From positions 1 through 24,127 of the forward strand of contig CAYXDC010000050.1 of NCBI GenBank assembly GCA_964463505.1: a DNA stretch of 24,127 bases, given 5' to 3'. The notes beneath the pieces are model-generated. The model made no database searches, was not told where the DNA came from, and saw nothing but the letters and a program-made list of their open reading frames with translations. Made by a program: the position numbers and the translations under genes. The DNA comes from JAJZSS01 sp964463505 (GTDB lineage: Bacteria > Chloroflexota > Anaerolineae > Anaerolineales > UBA4823). Shown piece by piece: positions 1-8,163 of this stretch (the first letter of the stretch is position 1; every line of letters begins with the position of its first letter).

Positions 1-167
1 TCTCCCTGGAGAATGGTGATCTGGTCCTGAATGTGGCTGAGACGCTCAAAAGTCACTGTGCTGGTCCGGCGGACCATGCCAATCACGTTGTAACCTTTGG
101 CTAACAGCAGGTCAGCCAGGTAAGAACCATCTTGTCCGGTAATGCCTGTAATCAGGGCGCTAGGCAT
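1..167 (-). CDS. gmd: GDP-mannose 4,6-dehydratase, N-terminal part (cut by window edge)
   Basis: Only the first 55 codons are in the window. The peptide begins MPSALITGITGQDGSYLADL, the Rossmann NAD(P)-binding signature (TGxTGQDGSYL) typical of GDP-mannose 4,6-dehydratase, followed by the equally typical VRRTST stretch and a segment ending ILQG. The family is a cytosolic extended-SDR enzyme converting GDP-D-mannose to GDP-4-keto-6-deoxymannose, the precursor of GDP-fucose, GDP-rhamnose and related deoxysugars. The ATG at 167-165 is preceded by GAGGA about 8 nt upstream. The gene lies downstream of the glycan cluster on the same strand but has its own promoter at 200-227. The C-terminal catalytic YxxxK is outside the window, so intactness cannot be judged. 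Confidence 0.88.
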   Translation of the reverse strand, partial: MPSALITGITGQDGSYLADLLLAKGYNVIGMVRRTSTVTFERLSHIQDQITILQG

Positions 168-199
168 ATGCTTTCCTCGCTTTAAAATTCAACCGCTGA

Positions 200-227
200 A
201 TTATAATCTCCAGTTTGTGCGGGTCAA
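200..227 (-). promoter_or_regulatory. sigma70-like promoter for gmd
   Basis: On the minus strand, TTGACC (227-222) is followed after a 16-nt spacer by a consensus TATAAT (205-200). Transcription would start near 193 and give a leader of about 26 nt before the gmd ATG, with room for the GAGGA ribosome-binding site. It lies in the 68-bp gap after the GT-C gene stop, so gmd can be expressed independently of the upstream glycan genes. Confidence 0.7.
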
Positions 228-235
228 GTGTGATG

Positions 236-1873
236 TTAATCCTGACTTGAGGTAGAACCATTTTCAGCCGGCGACTTACTACGTCGCCAATCCCAGGCCA
301 GATACAAGAGCGCCGAAGCCAAGCCCAGCCCGATGGTTGGAAGCAACTCAACAATGGGCCATTCTAAAGGAGTGTAACGGCGCAAATACCAGGGAAAAAA
401 CCAGGCTATGACCAATCCCAGAGAGATAATAGCTCTGCGAAACCAGACATCCCTGCTTTGGCGGTATGAGACCCACGCCCATGCCGCCAGGGCTACCTGG
501 ACGCATGCAAATGCAGCCCGGTAGCGTGGATTGTCATCCTGATCGCCACCGCCTCGGAAGGAAGCAACCAGGATCACCAACCAGACAAAGATTGTAAAAG
601 CCTGAGCAATCCGATCATTTTCCTTACGGTTCCAGGCGCGCAATGTCGCATAGAGCAACAGACCCAACAGGATAGTCCAGCCTGCAGCACGCCAAATCGT
701 GATCCATGGCCAGAGCGGGGAGCTGCTGCTGGCGATCACCGCTGCGGGTAGGAAGGGCCGCAGAACACCATACCCAACCAGGATGGGAATGTGCAGGATT
801 TCTGGTGTACCATCAAACACTTTTTGCATCCACCCGGAGGCGCGTTCACTCTGGTAGGCTTGCCAGGCAGCCGATTTGCGCAGCCACCAGTTTATAAGGT
901 CCAGGGGATTCGTGATCCCTTCTGGAGCAAAGCTGCGCCAGCTAAACCACAGGCCAATGATCGTCAGAACAAATAAAACCAGAATTACTCCCCACAACCA
1001 GCGTTGAGGTTTGTGGCTTTGTGCCCGAGTGGGCCGGCGAGCCAGGATGGCAGTCAATCCCAGCCCGGCTAATAATAAGGCCGCGAAGGGAGGGGAAAAC
1101 GCCAGGTATGTCAGCAATGGGAACAGGACCCACAGCAGGCTGGGCCAGGTGTGCTCCTGTAGATAACTTATCAAGCCGTAAAATGCCATGGCTGCCAGGC
1201 TGATCGTAAAAGCTTCCCGCATTTGTGAGCTGCCCAGCAGTACGGCTTCGGGGTAGAGAACGACTCCCCAGGTTGCGATCAGTGCGACGCGCGCATTCCA
1301 GGCACGGCGCGCAAAGCCCCAGGTAAAAATGACTGCCAGCGATGAAACTGCCGCAGATATTGCTACCATCACCAACGGAAGATGCTGCGAGCTGCCCACG
1401 GTCCGGTAAACCAGGGCACTGATGAATAAGAGGCCTCCATACTGATCTGCCTTGCGAAAGGTGCCCTGGAAGGCACGCAGGAGTGGCTTTTCAGAAGTAG
1501 CCAGATCCCATGCGGTGCGATCGCGTGTATAGGCATCGGACATGATATATCCCGCTTGCTCTTCCGGGGTGCCATGTCCGTGGATGGGCATTAGCTGAGA
1601 CCAGGTTGCACCTGCAAACAGGCGCAAAGCAGCCGCCAGGAGCAGGGCTGAGCCTAACCATCCGGGCAGCGTACCATGCTCGCTGATCTGCAGCAACCAC
1701 CATCCACCCAGCAGAATCATGGCTGAGATCAGAATGGCAGCCAGATAAACTGGCCAATCCTGTAACGTTTGGAAATGACTGGCGGACCAGGCGAGGAGTA
1801 ATGCAGCACTCACGCAGCCAGCAGTCAGATAGAGCCATTTCAGCCTGGAGTTATTGAGCATAGATTTGATCAC
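236..1873 (-). CDS. Polytopic membrane glycosyltransferase-like protein (GT-C / PMT_2 type)
   Basis: A 545-residue protein dominated by hydrophobic segments, about 11-12 predicted by eye. The first two (roughly residues 14-32 and 41-62) are followed by a third and then a large polar loop at about 90-160 containing SDAYTRD and W-LA. This layout resembles the first external loop of GT-C enzymes (dolichyl/polyprenyl-phosphate sugar-dependent transferases), where an acidic residue is catalytic. No closer family signature is recognised, so the sugar and acceptor are unknown. The C-terminus is short and charged. Its place directly downstream of a GT4 transferase and a flippase (36-nt gap) argues for a role in finishing or modifying a lipid-linked glycan at the membrane. 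The start used is GTG at 1873-1871; an ATG at 1861 (MLNNSRL) is equally possible, as neither has a clear Shine-Dalgarno sequence. Confidence 0.6.
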   Translation of the reverse strand: MIKSMLNNSRLKWLYLTAGCVSAALLLAWSASHFQTLQDWPVYLAAILISAMILLGGWWLLQISEHGTLPGWLGSALLLAAALRLFAGATWSQLMPIHGHGTPEEQAGYIMSDAYTRDRTAWDLATSEKPLLRAFQGTFRKADQYGGLLFISALVYRTVGSSQHLPLVMVAISAAVSSLAVIFTWGFARRAWNARVALIATWGVVLYPEAVLLGSSQMREAFTISLAAMAFYGLISYLQEHTWPSLLWVLFPLLTYLAFSPPFAALLLAGLGLTAILARRPTRAQSHKPQRWLWGVILVLFVLTIIGLWFSWRSFAPEGITNPLDLINWWLRKSAAWQAYQSERASGWMQKVFDGTPEILHIPILVGYGVLRPFLPAAVIASSSSPLWPWITIWRAAGWTILLGLLLYATLRAWNRKENDRIAQAFTIFVWLVILVASFRGGGDQDDNPRYRAAFACVQVALAAWAWVSYRQSRDVWFRRAIISLGLVIAWFFPWYLRRYTPLEWPIVELLPTIGLGLASALLYLAWDWRRSKSPAENGSTSSQD

Positions 1874-1909
1874 GGTCGATGTTGATTAATTCGTTTGTAG
1901 GTTTTGCTT

Positions 1910-3061
1910 TTATGCATTCCCAAATATTTTTTCGACGCGCGCAGTCCAGGTGTACTGCTGGGCATCCAGCTTTGCTTGTACGGCCAGAGCATGCGTGCGC
2001 TCTGGAAATTGTAATCCATTCTGGATCGCATTAAGCCAGGCATTGCTATCCTCAGGGGGTAGCAAAATGGAATTCATCGGATTAAGGATTTCTTGTAAAA
2101 CGGGTAAATTACTGGCCAGGATGACTCTGCCACACGCCAGGTATTCGAATAATTTCATTGGACTGAGGTAGCGCCCAATATCCCCGCCTGAAGAAGCTGC
2201 AACTTGTGCCTGGTATGGCATGAGAAGCATCTCACAAGCTGCCTGATAGCATGGGAGGTCAGCATTGGGGATAAATCCTGTCAGGATCACGTTTGAAATC
2301 TGGCGCTGACCGGTAAGCTCTTGTAGATGGGCTACTTGGGCCGGTTCGCCACCTGCCAGCAAAAACGTGACTTCTGGCAGCCGAGAGGCCAGTTCCAGGA
2401 TTAACTCGACTCCCCGTCCAGGATAGAGATGCCCGGTGTAGCCCACGGTAAAGCGTTCAATCAATCCCAGTTTATGGCGGGCATCGGGGGAGGAAGGCAG
2501 GGAAACAAAACGCTCGAGGTCGACTCCATCAGGGGTGATTAACCTAAAAGGTTCAACCACCTGTGGGCCAAAGGTACCTGTCAGCTCATCAGCCAAAGCG
2601 CGCGTGATGACCACCACCCGCTGCGCTCCCCGCCCGCTCAGAAAGTAGCGGAATAGCACCTTACCGGCGAGGCCCTGCGGAAAATCATGCACTTCTAGAA
2701 TGGTCGGAGTTCCCAACAGGCTGGAGATCGCCGCAGCTTGGGGCAGGCGTGTGTAGATCAGATCGACCTGGCTGTATCTTGCGGTTTGGACTGCTTTCCA
2801 GCCGTAATCGTAGCTGCGCCAGCCTGGCCTTACTGGCAGCCAGCGTACAGGAAATTGGGCTTCCAGGCCGTACTGGTTAGCGAGCGCTACCCAGGACCTT
2901 TGCTCCAAAGTGGACTTCCGCGTTTCGACCGTCTGAGGATCGGGGACGAGGACCTCTGCGCTATGGCTACGCTGTACCAGCGCCTGGGCCATTTTCATCA
3001 CCTGGAAGGTATTTGCCCTGCGCGCAGGTAAATATGTAGGAGCGATCAGTGCAATTTTCAT
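1910..3061 (-). CDS. GT4-family glycosyltransferase (GT-B fold)
   Basis: The 383-residue protein starts MKIALIAPTYLPARRANTFQ, the usual N-terminal strand of retaining GT4 transferases. The acceptor half runs to about residue 180, with PDGVD at 177-181. The nucleotide-sugar-binding half has YTGHLYPGRG (about 208-217), TGF-P (261-265) and the C-terminal KLFEYLACG...VLQE signature, where E306 and E324 form the donor-binding EX7E-like pair. It probably adds a sugar to a lipid-linked intermediate on the cytoplasmic face. The frame stays open far upstream of 3061, but that part overlaps the flippase gene and shows no family similarity, so the ATG at 3061 is preferred. The gap to the flippase stop is 26 nt, consistent with one operon. 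Donor and acceptor cannot be read from the sequence. Confidence 0.85.
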   Translation of the reverse strand: MKIALIAPTYLPARRANTFQVMKMAQALVQRSHSAEVLVPDPQTVETRKSTLEQRSWVALANQYGLEAQFPVRWLPVRPGWRSYDYGWKAVQTARYSQVDLIYTRLPQAAAISSLLGTPTILEVHDFPQGLAGKVLFRYFLSGRGAQRVVVITRALADELTGTFGPQVVEPFRLITPDGVDLERFVSLPSSPDARHKLGLIERFTVGYTGHLYPGRGVELILELASRLPEVTFLLAGGEPAQVAHLQELTGQRQISNVILTGFIPNADLPCYQAACEMLLMPYQAQVAASSGGDIGRYLSPMKLFEYLACGRVILASNLPVLQEILNPMNSILLPPEDSNAWLNAIQNGLQFPERTHALAVQAKLDAQQYTWTARVEKIFGNA

Positions 3062-3087
3062 CGTTATTGCGCAAGCATACCATGTCT

Positions 3088-4449
3088 TCAGTCGGACACG
3101 GCCAGGGCTTTTTGGCGCAGGATTTGCTGTGTTTTCAAAGCATTCAGGCCAACGCTGAAGATATAGTAACCTGCAAGCAAGGCTGAGTTCGCCAGGTAGC
3201 CATAACGCGGCACCAGCAACAAGATCCCCAGGAGTTTCAAAGCTGCCAGGGCCAGGTTGACCTTTGTGGGATAATCTGGGCGGCCCAAGGAGAGCAGCGC
3301 GATCCGGTTCCAGTAAAAAGTATTGGCAGCAAAAAAGCCGATCAACAAGATCACTAACGCCGGATAAGCAGGCAAATAATCCGGACCGTAGAAATAACGG
3401 ATTAAAAGTCCGCCACCCAGAATCAGCACCCCAGATGCTGCCAGGGTGTAAAGCCCTGCCATCCGTGAGCCCTGACGCAGGATGTAGCTTACATTTGGCC
3501 AATTATTGCGGGCGACCTCACGCGAGAGTTCTGGATAGGTGGCTTGCGGCAGCGGGCTGACCGGCATCTGGATCAGGTTGGCCAGGGTGAGCGCCAGGCG
3601 GTAATAGCCTGTCTCTAAAGGTGTGCGGAAGAAAGATACCCATAATAATTCACTATCTTTGTTGACCAGGTTCAACGACGCGCTGATATTGGTACTGACT
3701 GCAAAATGAGCCAGCTCGCGCGCTTGTGGACGGAGAACGCGCAATGGCACTCGCCACCATCCTGTTCCCCACTGGCGTCGGGCTTCTTGCCAGGCCAGCC
3801 AGGTCAGGCCAATCGCGCTGACTATTTTCCCGGCGATATAGGACAGCAGAATTTCTTGCATACCGCCCTGGAAGATGAACGCGATCGAAATGAAGAATAG
3901 CGATACCAGGCTTTGGAGGACTCCGGTAATCGCAATTTTTCGATAGCGGTCAAAGATTTGCAACAAGCCTGTAGCGCTCTCGGCGATCAGGTTTGCCAGG
4001 ACGATGACACCATATAACCGGAACCAGTCAGTGAGGCTGGCATCTTTAGCGAGGTAGACCGCGCCTAAAGGCGCCAATAGCCAGATCAGGCTAAAAGCCA
4101 GGATGGAGGCCAGCATTTCTGCCAGACTGGCAGCCTTGAAAATCGCTGCAGATTGCTGGTTGTTCTTTTCTTCATTGTGCTGACCGATGTACTTGATCAC
4201 CAACTCGGCCATCCGGAAGGAAGCGAATTTATTGATCACGCTGGTGAAGAGCATGATGCTACCCAACAACCCGTAGTTAGCGACCCCCAGCAGCCGGGCA
4301 GTCAGGATACCCTGTAACATACTCAGCGCCGCCGATATTCCGGTGGCGCTGAATAGATAACCTGAATTTTTGATCAGTCGTCTGATCATTGTGTTTTGCA
4401 GGATTTTGCCGATATATGCCTGAATCGGCCGGTACAGGGCACGAAACAT
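3088..4449 (-). CDS. Polysaccharide flippase (Wzx/MATE-like, oligosaccharide flippase family)
   Basis: A 453-residue protein with 12-14 hydrophobic segments, starting after a short amphipathic N-terminus. It shows the family arrangement: IKNSGYLFSATGISAALSM near residues 26-44, GVANYGLLGSIMLF as the second helix, a central DSELLWVSFF stretch, and Y-pattern helices to the C-terminus. Family members move undecaprenyl-linked oligosaccharide units across the inner membrane. It sits between sugar-nucleotide enzymes and transferases, 7 nt after the epimerase stop, so translation is probably coupled. A second in-frame ATG at 4389 (MIRRLIKN) could be the true start, because the first 20 residues are not typical of the family. 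Substrate specificity cannot be assigned. Confidence 0.85.
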   Translation of the reverse strand: MFRALYRPIQAYIGKILQNTMIRRLIKNSGYLFSATGISAALSMLQGILTARLLGVANYGLLGSIMLFTSVINKFASFRMAELVIKYIGQHNEEKNNQQSAAIFKAASLAEMLASILAFSLIWLLAPLGAVYLAKDASLTDWFRLYGVIVLANLIAESATGLLQIFDRYRKIAITGVLQSLVSLFFISIAFIFQGGMQEILLSYIAGKIVSAIGLTWLAWQEARRQWGTGWWRVPLRVLRPQARELAHFAVSTNISASLNLVNKDSELLWVSFFRTPLETGYYRLALTLANLIQMPVSPLPQATYPELSREVARNNWPNVSYILRQGSRMAGLYTLAASGVLILGGGLLIRYFYGPDYLPAYPALVILLIGFFAANTFYWNRIALLSLGRPDYPTKVNLALAALKLLGILLLVPRYGYLANSALLAGYYIFSVGLNALKTQQILRQKALAVSD

Positions 4450-4456
4450 AGCGAGA

Positions 4457-5452
4457 TTAAATCGTGGCTATCTGGCTTGCCCAGGCTCTTTCTGCGAGAT
4501 ACCAATCCACCAGGTTTTGGATGCCTTCTTCCAATCCAACTTGTGGTTCCCAGCCGATCAATTGGCGAGCTTTTTCCACATTGGCCCAATTGGTGAGCAT
4601 GTCTGCTGGATGGCGTGGTAGATATTCCACCTGGGCTTTCTGGCCCAGACTGGCTTCCAGAATCTGGATCAGCTCATTGATTTTGATCACCTCGTGACCA
4701 CCCAGATTGATAATCTCGTATCCTAGCGGTTTTAATCCGAGGATAGTGCCGCGGGCGATATCATCCAAATAGGTAAAACCACGTGACTGCTCTCCGTCGC
4801 CGTTAAGATATACCGGGCGGCCTTCTTTGATCCACTGCACGAAGCGGAACATCACCATATCCGGGCGAGCTGCCGGACCGTAGACTGTGAAATAGCGAAA
4901 AACGGTGACATCCACCCCGTTGAGATAGTGATAGGCGTGGCACAGCGCTTCAGCGCCTTTCTTAGTAGCCGAGTATGGCTGTAAAGGGTGGTCGCTATCG
5001 GCTTCTTCTGAAGTTGGTAAGGGAGCATTCTCCCCATAAATGCTGGAAGTAGAAGCGAGTATGAATTTTGGAATTTTGACCTGGTTGCATAGCTCCAACA
5101 AGTTCAATGTGCCTGTAACATTCGTGTCCACATACACCCATGGGTTAAGCACGGATTGGCGCACACCTGCCCGAGCTGCCAGGTTGATCACAGCATCATA
5201 ACTGGACTGTCCGCGTTCAGCGAGATCCATTTTTACTGCATCTATCAGTACATTATGTTGGCTAATATCCAGCTCGGTAAAGCGAAAATTGGCATAACGG
5301 TTAAGCTGGTTTAAACGCCAATGTTTCATACGTACATCGTAGGCGTCATTCATGTTGTCAACGCCAAAGACATTATGTCCTGCATCCAGCAGCAGACCTG
5401 CCACGCGGGAGGCAATAAAACCGGCTGCGCCAGTGACCAAGTATGTACTCAT
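4457..5452 (-). CDS. NAD-dependent sugar-nucleotide epimerase (UDP-glucuronate 4-epimerase-like)
   Basis: A 331-residue extended SDR. The nucleotide-binding loop is TGAAGFIA (residues 7-14), with Ala where the third Gly usually stands. The catalytic set includes ASTSSIYG (133-140), Y160 and K164 (YSATK). TVYGPAARPDM (189-199) matches the substrate-loop signature of the UDP-glucuronate 4-epimerase/CapI group, which interconverts UDP-GlcA and UDP-GalA; other UDP-hexose or UDP-HexNAcA substrates are possible. The next gene upstream encodes a UDP-sugar 6-dehydrogenase that could supply a uronic acid substrate, so the two probably act in sequence. The ATG is preceded by GGGGAG 4 nt upstream (5462-5457). 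A strong hairpin at 5490-5524 separates it from the dehydrogenase gene. Confidence 0.85.
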   Translation of the reverse strand: MSTYLVTGAAGFIASRVAGLLLDAGHNVFGVDNMNDAYDVRMKHWRLNQLNRYANFRFTELDISQHNVLIDAVKMDLAERGQSSYDAVINLAARAGVRQSVLNPWVYVDTNVTGTLNLLELCNQVKIPKFILASTSSIYGENAPLPTSEEADSDHPLQPYSATKKGAEALCHAYHYLNGVDVTVFRYFTVYGPAARPDMVMFRFVQWIKEGRPVYLNGDGEQSRGFTYLDDIARGTILGLKPLGYEIINLGGHEVIKINELIQILEASLGQKAQVEYLPRHPADMLTNWANVEKARQLIGWEPQVGLEEGIQNLVDWYLAERAWASQIATI

Positions 5453-5489
5453 GTTACTCCCCGATCTGGAGAACTATTTTCGACAATAT

Positions 5490-5524
5490 CAAGAGTGAGC
5501 CAGTAAGCTAGTGGCTCACTCTTG
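5490..5524 (-). terminator. Perfect 13-bp hairpin between dehydrogenase and epimerase genes
   Basis: The arms CAAGAGTGAGCCA (5490-5502) and TGGCTCACTCTTG (5512-5524) pair perfectly around a 9-nt loop. It begins 11 nt after the dehydrogenase stop on the minus strand. The sequence that follows (ATATTGTCG) is not a U-tract, so it may be a partial terminator, a factor-dependent one, or an RNA-processing or stability element that sets epimerase expression against dehydrogenase expression. Confidence 0.6.
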
Positions 5525-5535
5525 TCGCTGATCGA

Positions 5536-6858
5536 TTACAGCCGCACAACCTTAGGATTGTCGCGTCCGATTTTCCCAAAAGCGTTGCGTGAATCAACAA
5601 TCAATTTGGCTGCATCCAGAATGGCGGGATAATCATAAACTTTGTGATTGGTTATGATCACTACACAGTCTGCTTCGCGCACTGCAGCCATCATATCGGG
5701 CACACTTTCGCGTGTCCAGTGCTCATGGGCGATGCAAGGGACGTAAGGATCGTGATAAGAGACGTGAGCGCCTTTTTGCTCCAACAGGCCAATCACATCC
5801 AAGGCTGGCGATTCGCGCAGGTCATCGATATCTGGCTTATAAGCAGCCCCTAAGACCAGGATATTGCTACCCTTGATCGATTTGGCCTGATCATTGAGCG
5901 CATCCTGCACCAACCCGACCACGTAGCGAGGCATTCCTGTGTTGATCTCGGAGGCCAGCTCGATGAAACGGGCAGTGTAATTCAATGCGCGTAGTTTCCA
6001 AGACAGGTAGAGCGGGTCAATTGGGATACAGTGCCCACCCAGGCCTGGCCCTGGGGTGAATTTCATAAAGCCAAATGGCTTGGTTGCCGCAGCATCAATA
6101 ACTTCCCAGACATCTACACCCAGGCGGGCGCACATAAGCGCCATTTCGTTGACCAGACCAATATTGATCATACGAAATGTGTTTTCCAGTAATTTGGCCA
6201 TTTCGGCAACTTCGGCTGAGGAAACTGGCACGACGGTTTTCAACGCCTGGGCGTACCAGACCGCTGCCACATCGGAGCAAGCCTGGGTGATACCGCCAAT
6301 CACTTTGGGGGTGTTCAGGGTCGTCCAGTCCTCACGTCCGGGATCTACGCGTTCTGGCGAAAAACCCAGGAAGAAGTTTTCGCCGGTCTTCAATCCCTCG
6401 ATCTCTTCGAATTTGGGCAATAAAATTTCACGCGTCGTGCCTGGGTAAGTGGTTGATTCCAGGACAACCACCATGCCGGGATGAACATATTTGGCCAATT
6501 CATCGGTCGCAGATAGGATATAGGAAAGATCGGGGTCGCCTGTCTTGCGCAGCGGCGTGGGTACACAGATACTGACTGCATCAGCCTGATTCAGAACCGC
6601 GAAGTCTGTGGTGGCTTTTAATTTCCCAGCCTGCACCAATCGAGCTACCTGCTCGGTGGGGATATCTTGAATATGGCTTTCCCCGCGCTGGATGGTGTCG
6701 ACCTTACGGCGGTCGGGGTCGATACCCGTCACTTGAAAGCCTGCCTCGGCAAAGACTACTGCCAGAGGTAAGCCAACATAACCTAAACCTAAAATCATCA
6801 CCTGTGCGGTGCGGTCTTCGAGTTTCTTGCGTAGCTCTAGTTGAATATTGGAACTCAT
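5536..6858 (-). CDS. UDP-sugar 6-dehydrogenase (WecC/WbpA-type nucleotide sugar dehydrogenase)
   Basis: A 440-residue cytosolic NAD-dependent enzyme oxidising C6 of a UDP-sugar to a uronic acid by two hydride transfers. The N-terminal Rossmann motif is GLGYVGLP (24-31), followed by GIDPD. SHIQDIP at 61-67 is typical of the UDP-HexNAc branch (WbpA/WecC) rather than UDP-glucose dehydrogenase. The middle domain has the ENTFRMINIGLVNE helix (225-238) and catalytic Cys277 in GGHCIPIDP. The C-terminal domain contains GAAYKPDIDDLRESPA. UDP-GlcNAc or UDP-ManNAc is the likeliest substrate, but UDP-Glc is not excluded. The ATG at 6858 has AAGGA 8 nt upstream. It appears to be the first glycan gene, 94 nt after the udg stop, with no clear promoter seen in that gap. 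Confidence 0.88.
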   Translation of the reverse strand: MSSNIQLELRKKLEDRTAQVMILGLGYVGLPLAVVFAEAGFQVTGIDPDRRKVDTIQRGESHIQDIPTEQVARLVQAGKLKATTDFAVLNQADAVSICVPTPLRKTGDPDLSYILSATDELAKYVHPGMVVVLESTTYPGTTREILLPKFEEIEGLKTGENFFLGFSPERVDPGREDWTTLNTPKVIGGITQACSDVAAVWYAQALKTVVPVSSAEVAEMAKLLENTFRMINIGLVNEMALMCARLGVDVWEVIDAAATKPFGFMKFTPGPGLGGHCIPIDPLYLSWKLRALNYTARFIELASEINTGMPRYVVGLVQDALNDQAKSIKGSNILVLGAAYKPDIDDLRESPALDVIGLLEQKGAHVSYHDPYVPCIAHEHWTRESVPDMMAAVREADCVVIITNHKVYDYPAILDAAKLIVDSRNAFGKIGRDNPKVVRL

Positions 6859-6952
6859 CGAATTTATCCTTGTATAAAAATTTGATGCCTAATTTACAGG
6901 ATCGGCACTATGATCGTTTTGGATATCTCGCTTTGACGTACATTTGTTAGCA

Positions 6953-7588
6953 CTAAAACAGGCTGAGCTGTGTAGCTGTACCTTTCGGTTTAGGATCAGG
7001 GTTTTCGTCTTCTTGAACCTCGACTTCCTGGCTGGCCTGGGTAAGTAATTCGGGCAGGCGGGAAAAATCATCCTGGATTACTGAGAGCAGCGAGCGTTGG
7101 TGCAAGGCTGCCGCCGGATGATACATGGCGACAATTAACCGGCCTTTGATGCGCATCGCTTGCCCATGGATCAGGCTGATTTTACCATTTGGCATAAATC
7201 TGCCCATCGAATAACGTCCAAGAGTGACGATCACCTGGGGATTTATAGCCTGGATTTGGCGTTCTAAGTAGTCGTTACAGGCCTGGATTTCTTCAGGCTC
7301 TGGGTCGCGGTTGCCTGGCGGACGACATTTTACAATGTTCGTAATGTAAACCTGGGTTCGTTGTAACCCTATACTCCCGAGTAGCTCTTCCAGTAATTTG
7401 CCGGCTGCACCTACAAATGGACGGCCTTGTTCATTTTCATGGAAACCTGGGCCTTCACCAATAAACATGATAGATGCATTGGCTGGACCTTCTCCGGCAA
7501 CAGCTAGTTTCCGGGAATGGTGTAGCTTACATTGTGTGCAGACGGCGACTTCCTGGGCGATGATTTTTAGTTCATTGACAGGATTCAT
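6953..7588 (-). CDS. Type-4 (family 4) uracil-DNA glycosylase, 4Fe-4S
   Basis: A 211-residue base-excision repair enzyme that removes uracil from DNA. All family motifs are visible: GEGPG (44-48), RPFVGAAGKLL (56-66), YITNIVKCRPPGNR (81-94) and a C-terminal HPAAALHQ. The four cluster cysteines are C17, C20, C88 and C104, giving the family's CxxC...C...C spacing. The last 25 residues are a charged, probably disordered tail ending LSLF. Its ATG overlaps the rimI stop by one base (TGATG at 7590-7586), so translation is coupled to the t6A/rimI operon. This links uracil repair to translation-related genes through co-expression, though no functional link is implied by sequence alone. Confidence 0.92.
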   Translation of the reverse strand: MNPVNELKIIAQEVAVCTQCKLHHSRKLAVAGEGPANASIMFIGEGPGFHENEQGRPFVGAAGKLLEELLGSIGLQRTQVYITNIVKCRPPGNRDPEPEEIQACNDYLERQIQAINPQVIVTLGRYSMGRFMPNGKISLIHGQAMRIKGRLIVAMYHPAAALHQRSLLSVIQDDFSRLPELLTQASQEVEVQEDENPDPKPKGTATQLSLF

Positions 7589-8163
7589 CAGTCTATACTC
7601 CTCACATTCTCTGCTTGCCTATCTGAGAGTGGCATCACTTGCTGAGCCGAATGTTTTGTTAGCCATTCCAGGTAGGCTGCATCTAATTTAGAAACTGTCA
7701 TAATCAAGGCGTCCTCGAGGTTATCTTGATAATATTTTGGACGCCCTCCGACCACCTCGAAACCGAACTCTCGGTACAGCGCCTGAGCTGCCTGGTTACC
7801 GGCGCGAACTTCGAGAGTAGCGCTTGTACAGGCATGCTGAATGCTATCCTGTAAGGCTTGCACCATTAATTTCCGGGCGACCCCCGTGCGGCGGTGATTG
7901 GGGTGTACAGCAAGGGTGGCGATATGGGCCTCATCCAGGATTAACCAGACCACACATAATCCGATGACCTCCGGTTCTCCAGTTGGATCGGCCAGTTCAG
8001 CTGCATAAGTGAGCGAATTCGGGTTCTCGGTTAGCTCAAACCGGTAAGCATTTTTTGGCCAGGGCAAGCTGAAGGCTTGCTGATCTATCTCCACAACCTG
8101 AGGAAGGTCATCCAGCCTCATTGGACGGATGTGCACAGTAACTGGCTGAGTTGCCTGGTTCAT
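7588..8163 (-). CDS. rimI: [Ribosomal protein bS18]-alanine N-acetyltransferase-like GNAT
   Basis: A 191-residue GNAT acetyltransferase. MRLDDLPQVVEIDQQAFSLPW near the N-terminus matches the RimI substrate-side helix. The acetyl-CoA loop is VHPNHRRTGVARKLM (R/Q-x-x-G-x-A type). The C-terminal part NQAAQALYREFGF with VGGRPKYY and a following DALIM strand completes the fold. RimI acetylates the N-terminal Ala of ribosomal protein S18 in E. coli; in many bacteria the homologue sits, as here, beside tsaB and has broader or uncertain substrates. The last 25 residues extend beyond the usual RimI length of about 150. Its start overlaps the tsaB stop by 4 nt (ATGA at 8163-8160). Confidence 0.88.
   Translation of the reverse strand: MNQATQPVTVHIRPMRLDDLPQVVEIDQQAFSLPWPKNAYRFELTENPNSLTYAAELADPTGEPEVIGLCVVWLILDEAHIATLAVHPNHRRTGVARKLMVQALQDSIQHACTSATLEVRAGNQAAQALYREFGFEVVGGRPKYYQDNLEDALIMTVSKLDAAYLEWLTKHSAQQVMPLSDRQAENVRSID

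Noticed and set aside
3062..3502. N-terminal extension of the GT4 gene (open frame to 3502).
   Set aside because: It overlaps the flippase gene on the same strand, has no family similarity, and MKIALIAPTY at 3061 is the normal GT4 start.
4457..5452. Epimerase third Gly replaced by Ala (TGAAGFIA) as evidence of inactivation.
   Set aside because: Ala is tolerated at this position in extended SDRs and the catalytic Tyr/Lys and substrate motif are present.
6944..6954. TTAGCACT resembling half of a CIRCE heat-shock operator.
   Set aside because: The GAGTGCTAA partner at 9-nt spacing is absent, and it lies at the end of the udg gene, not before a chaperone gene.
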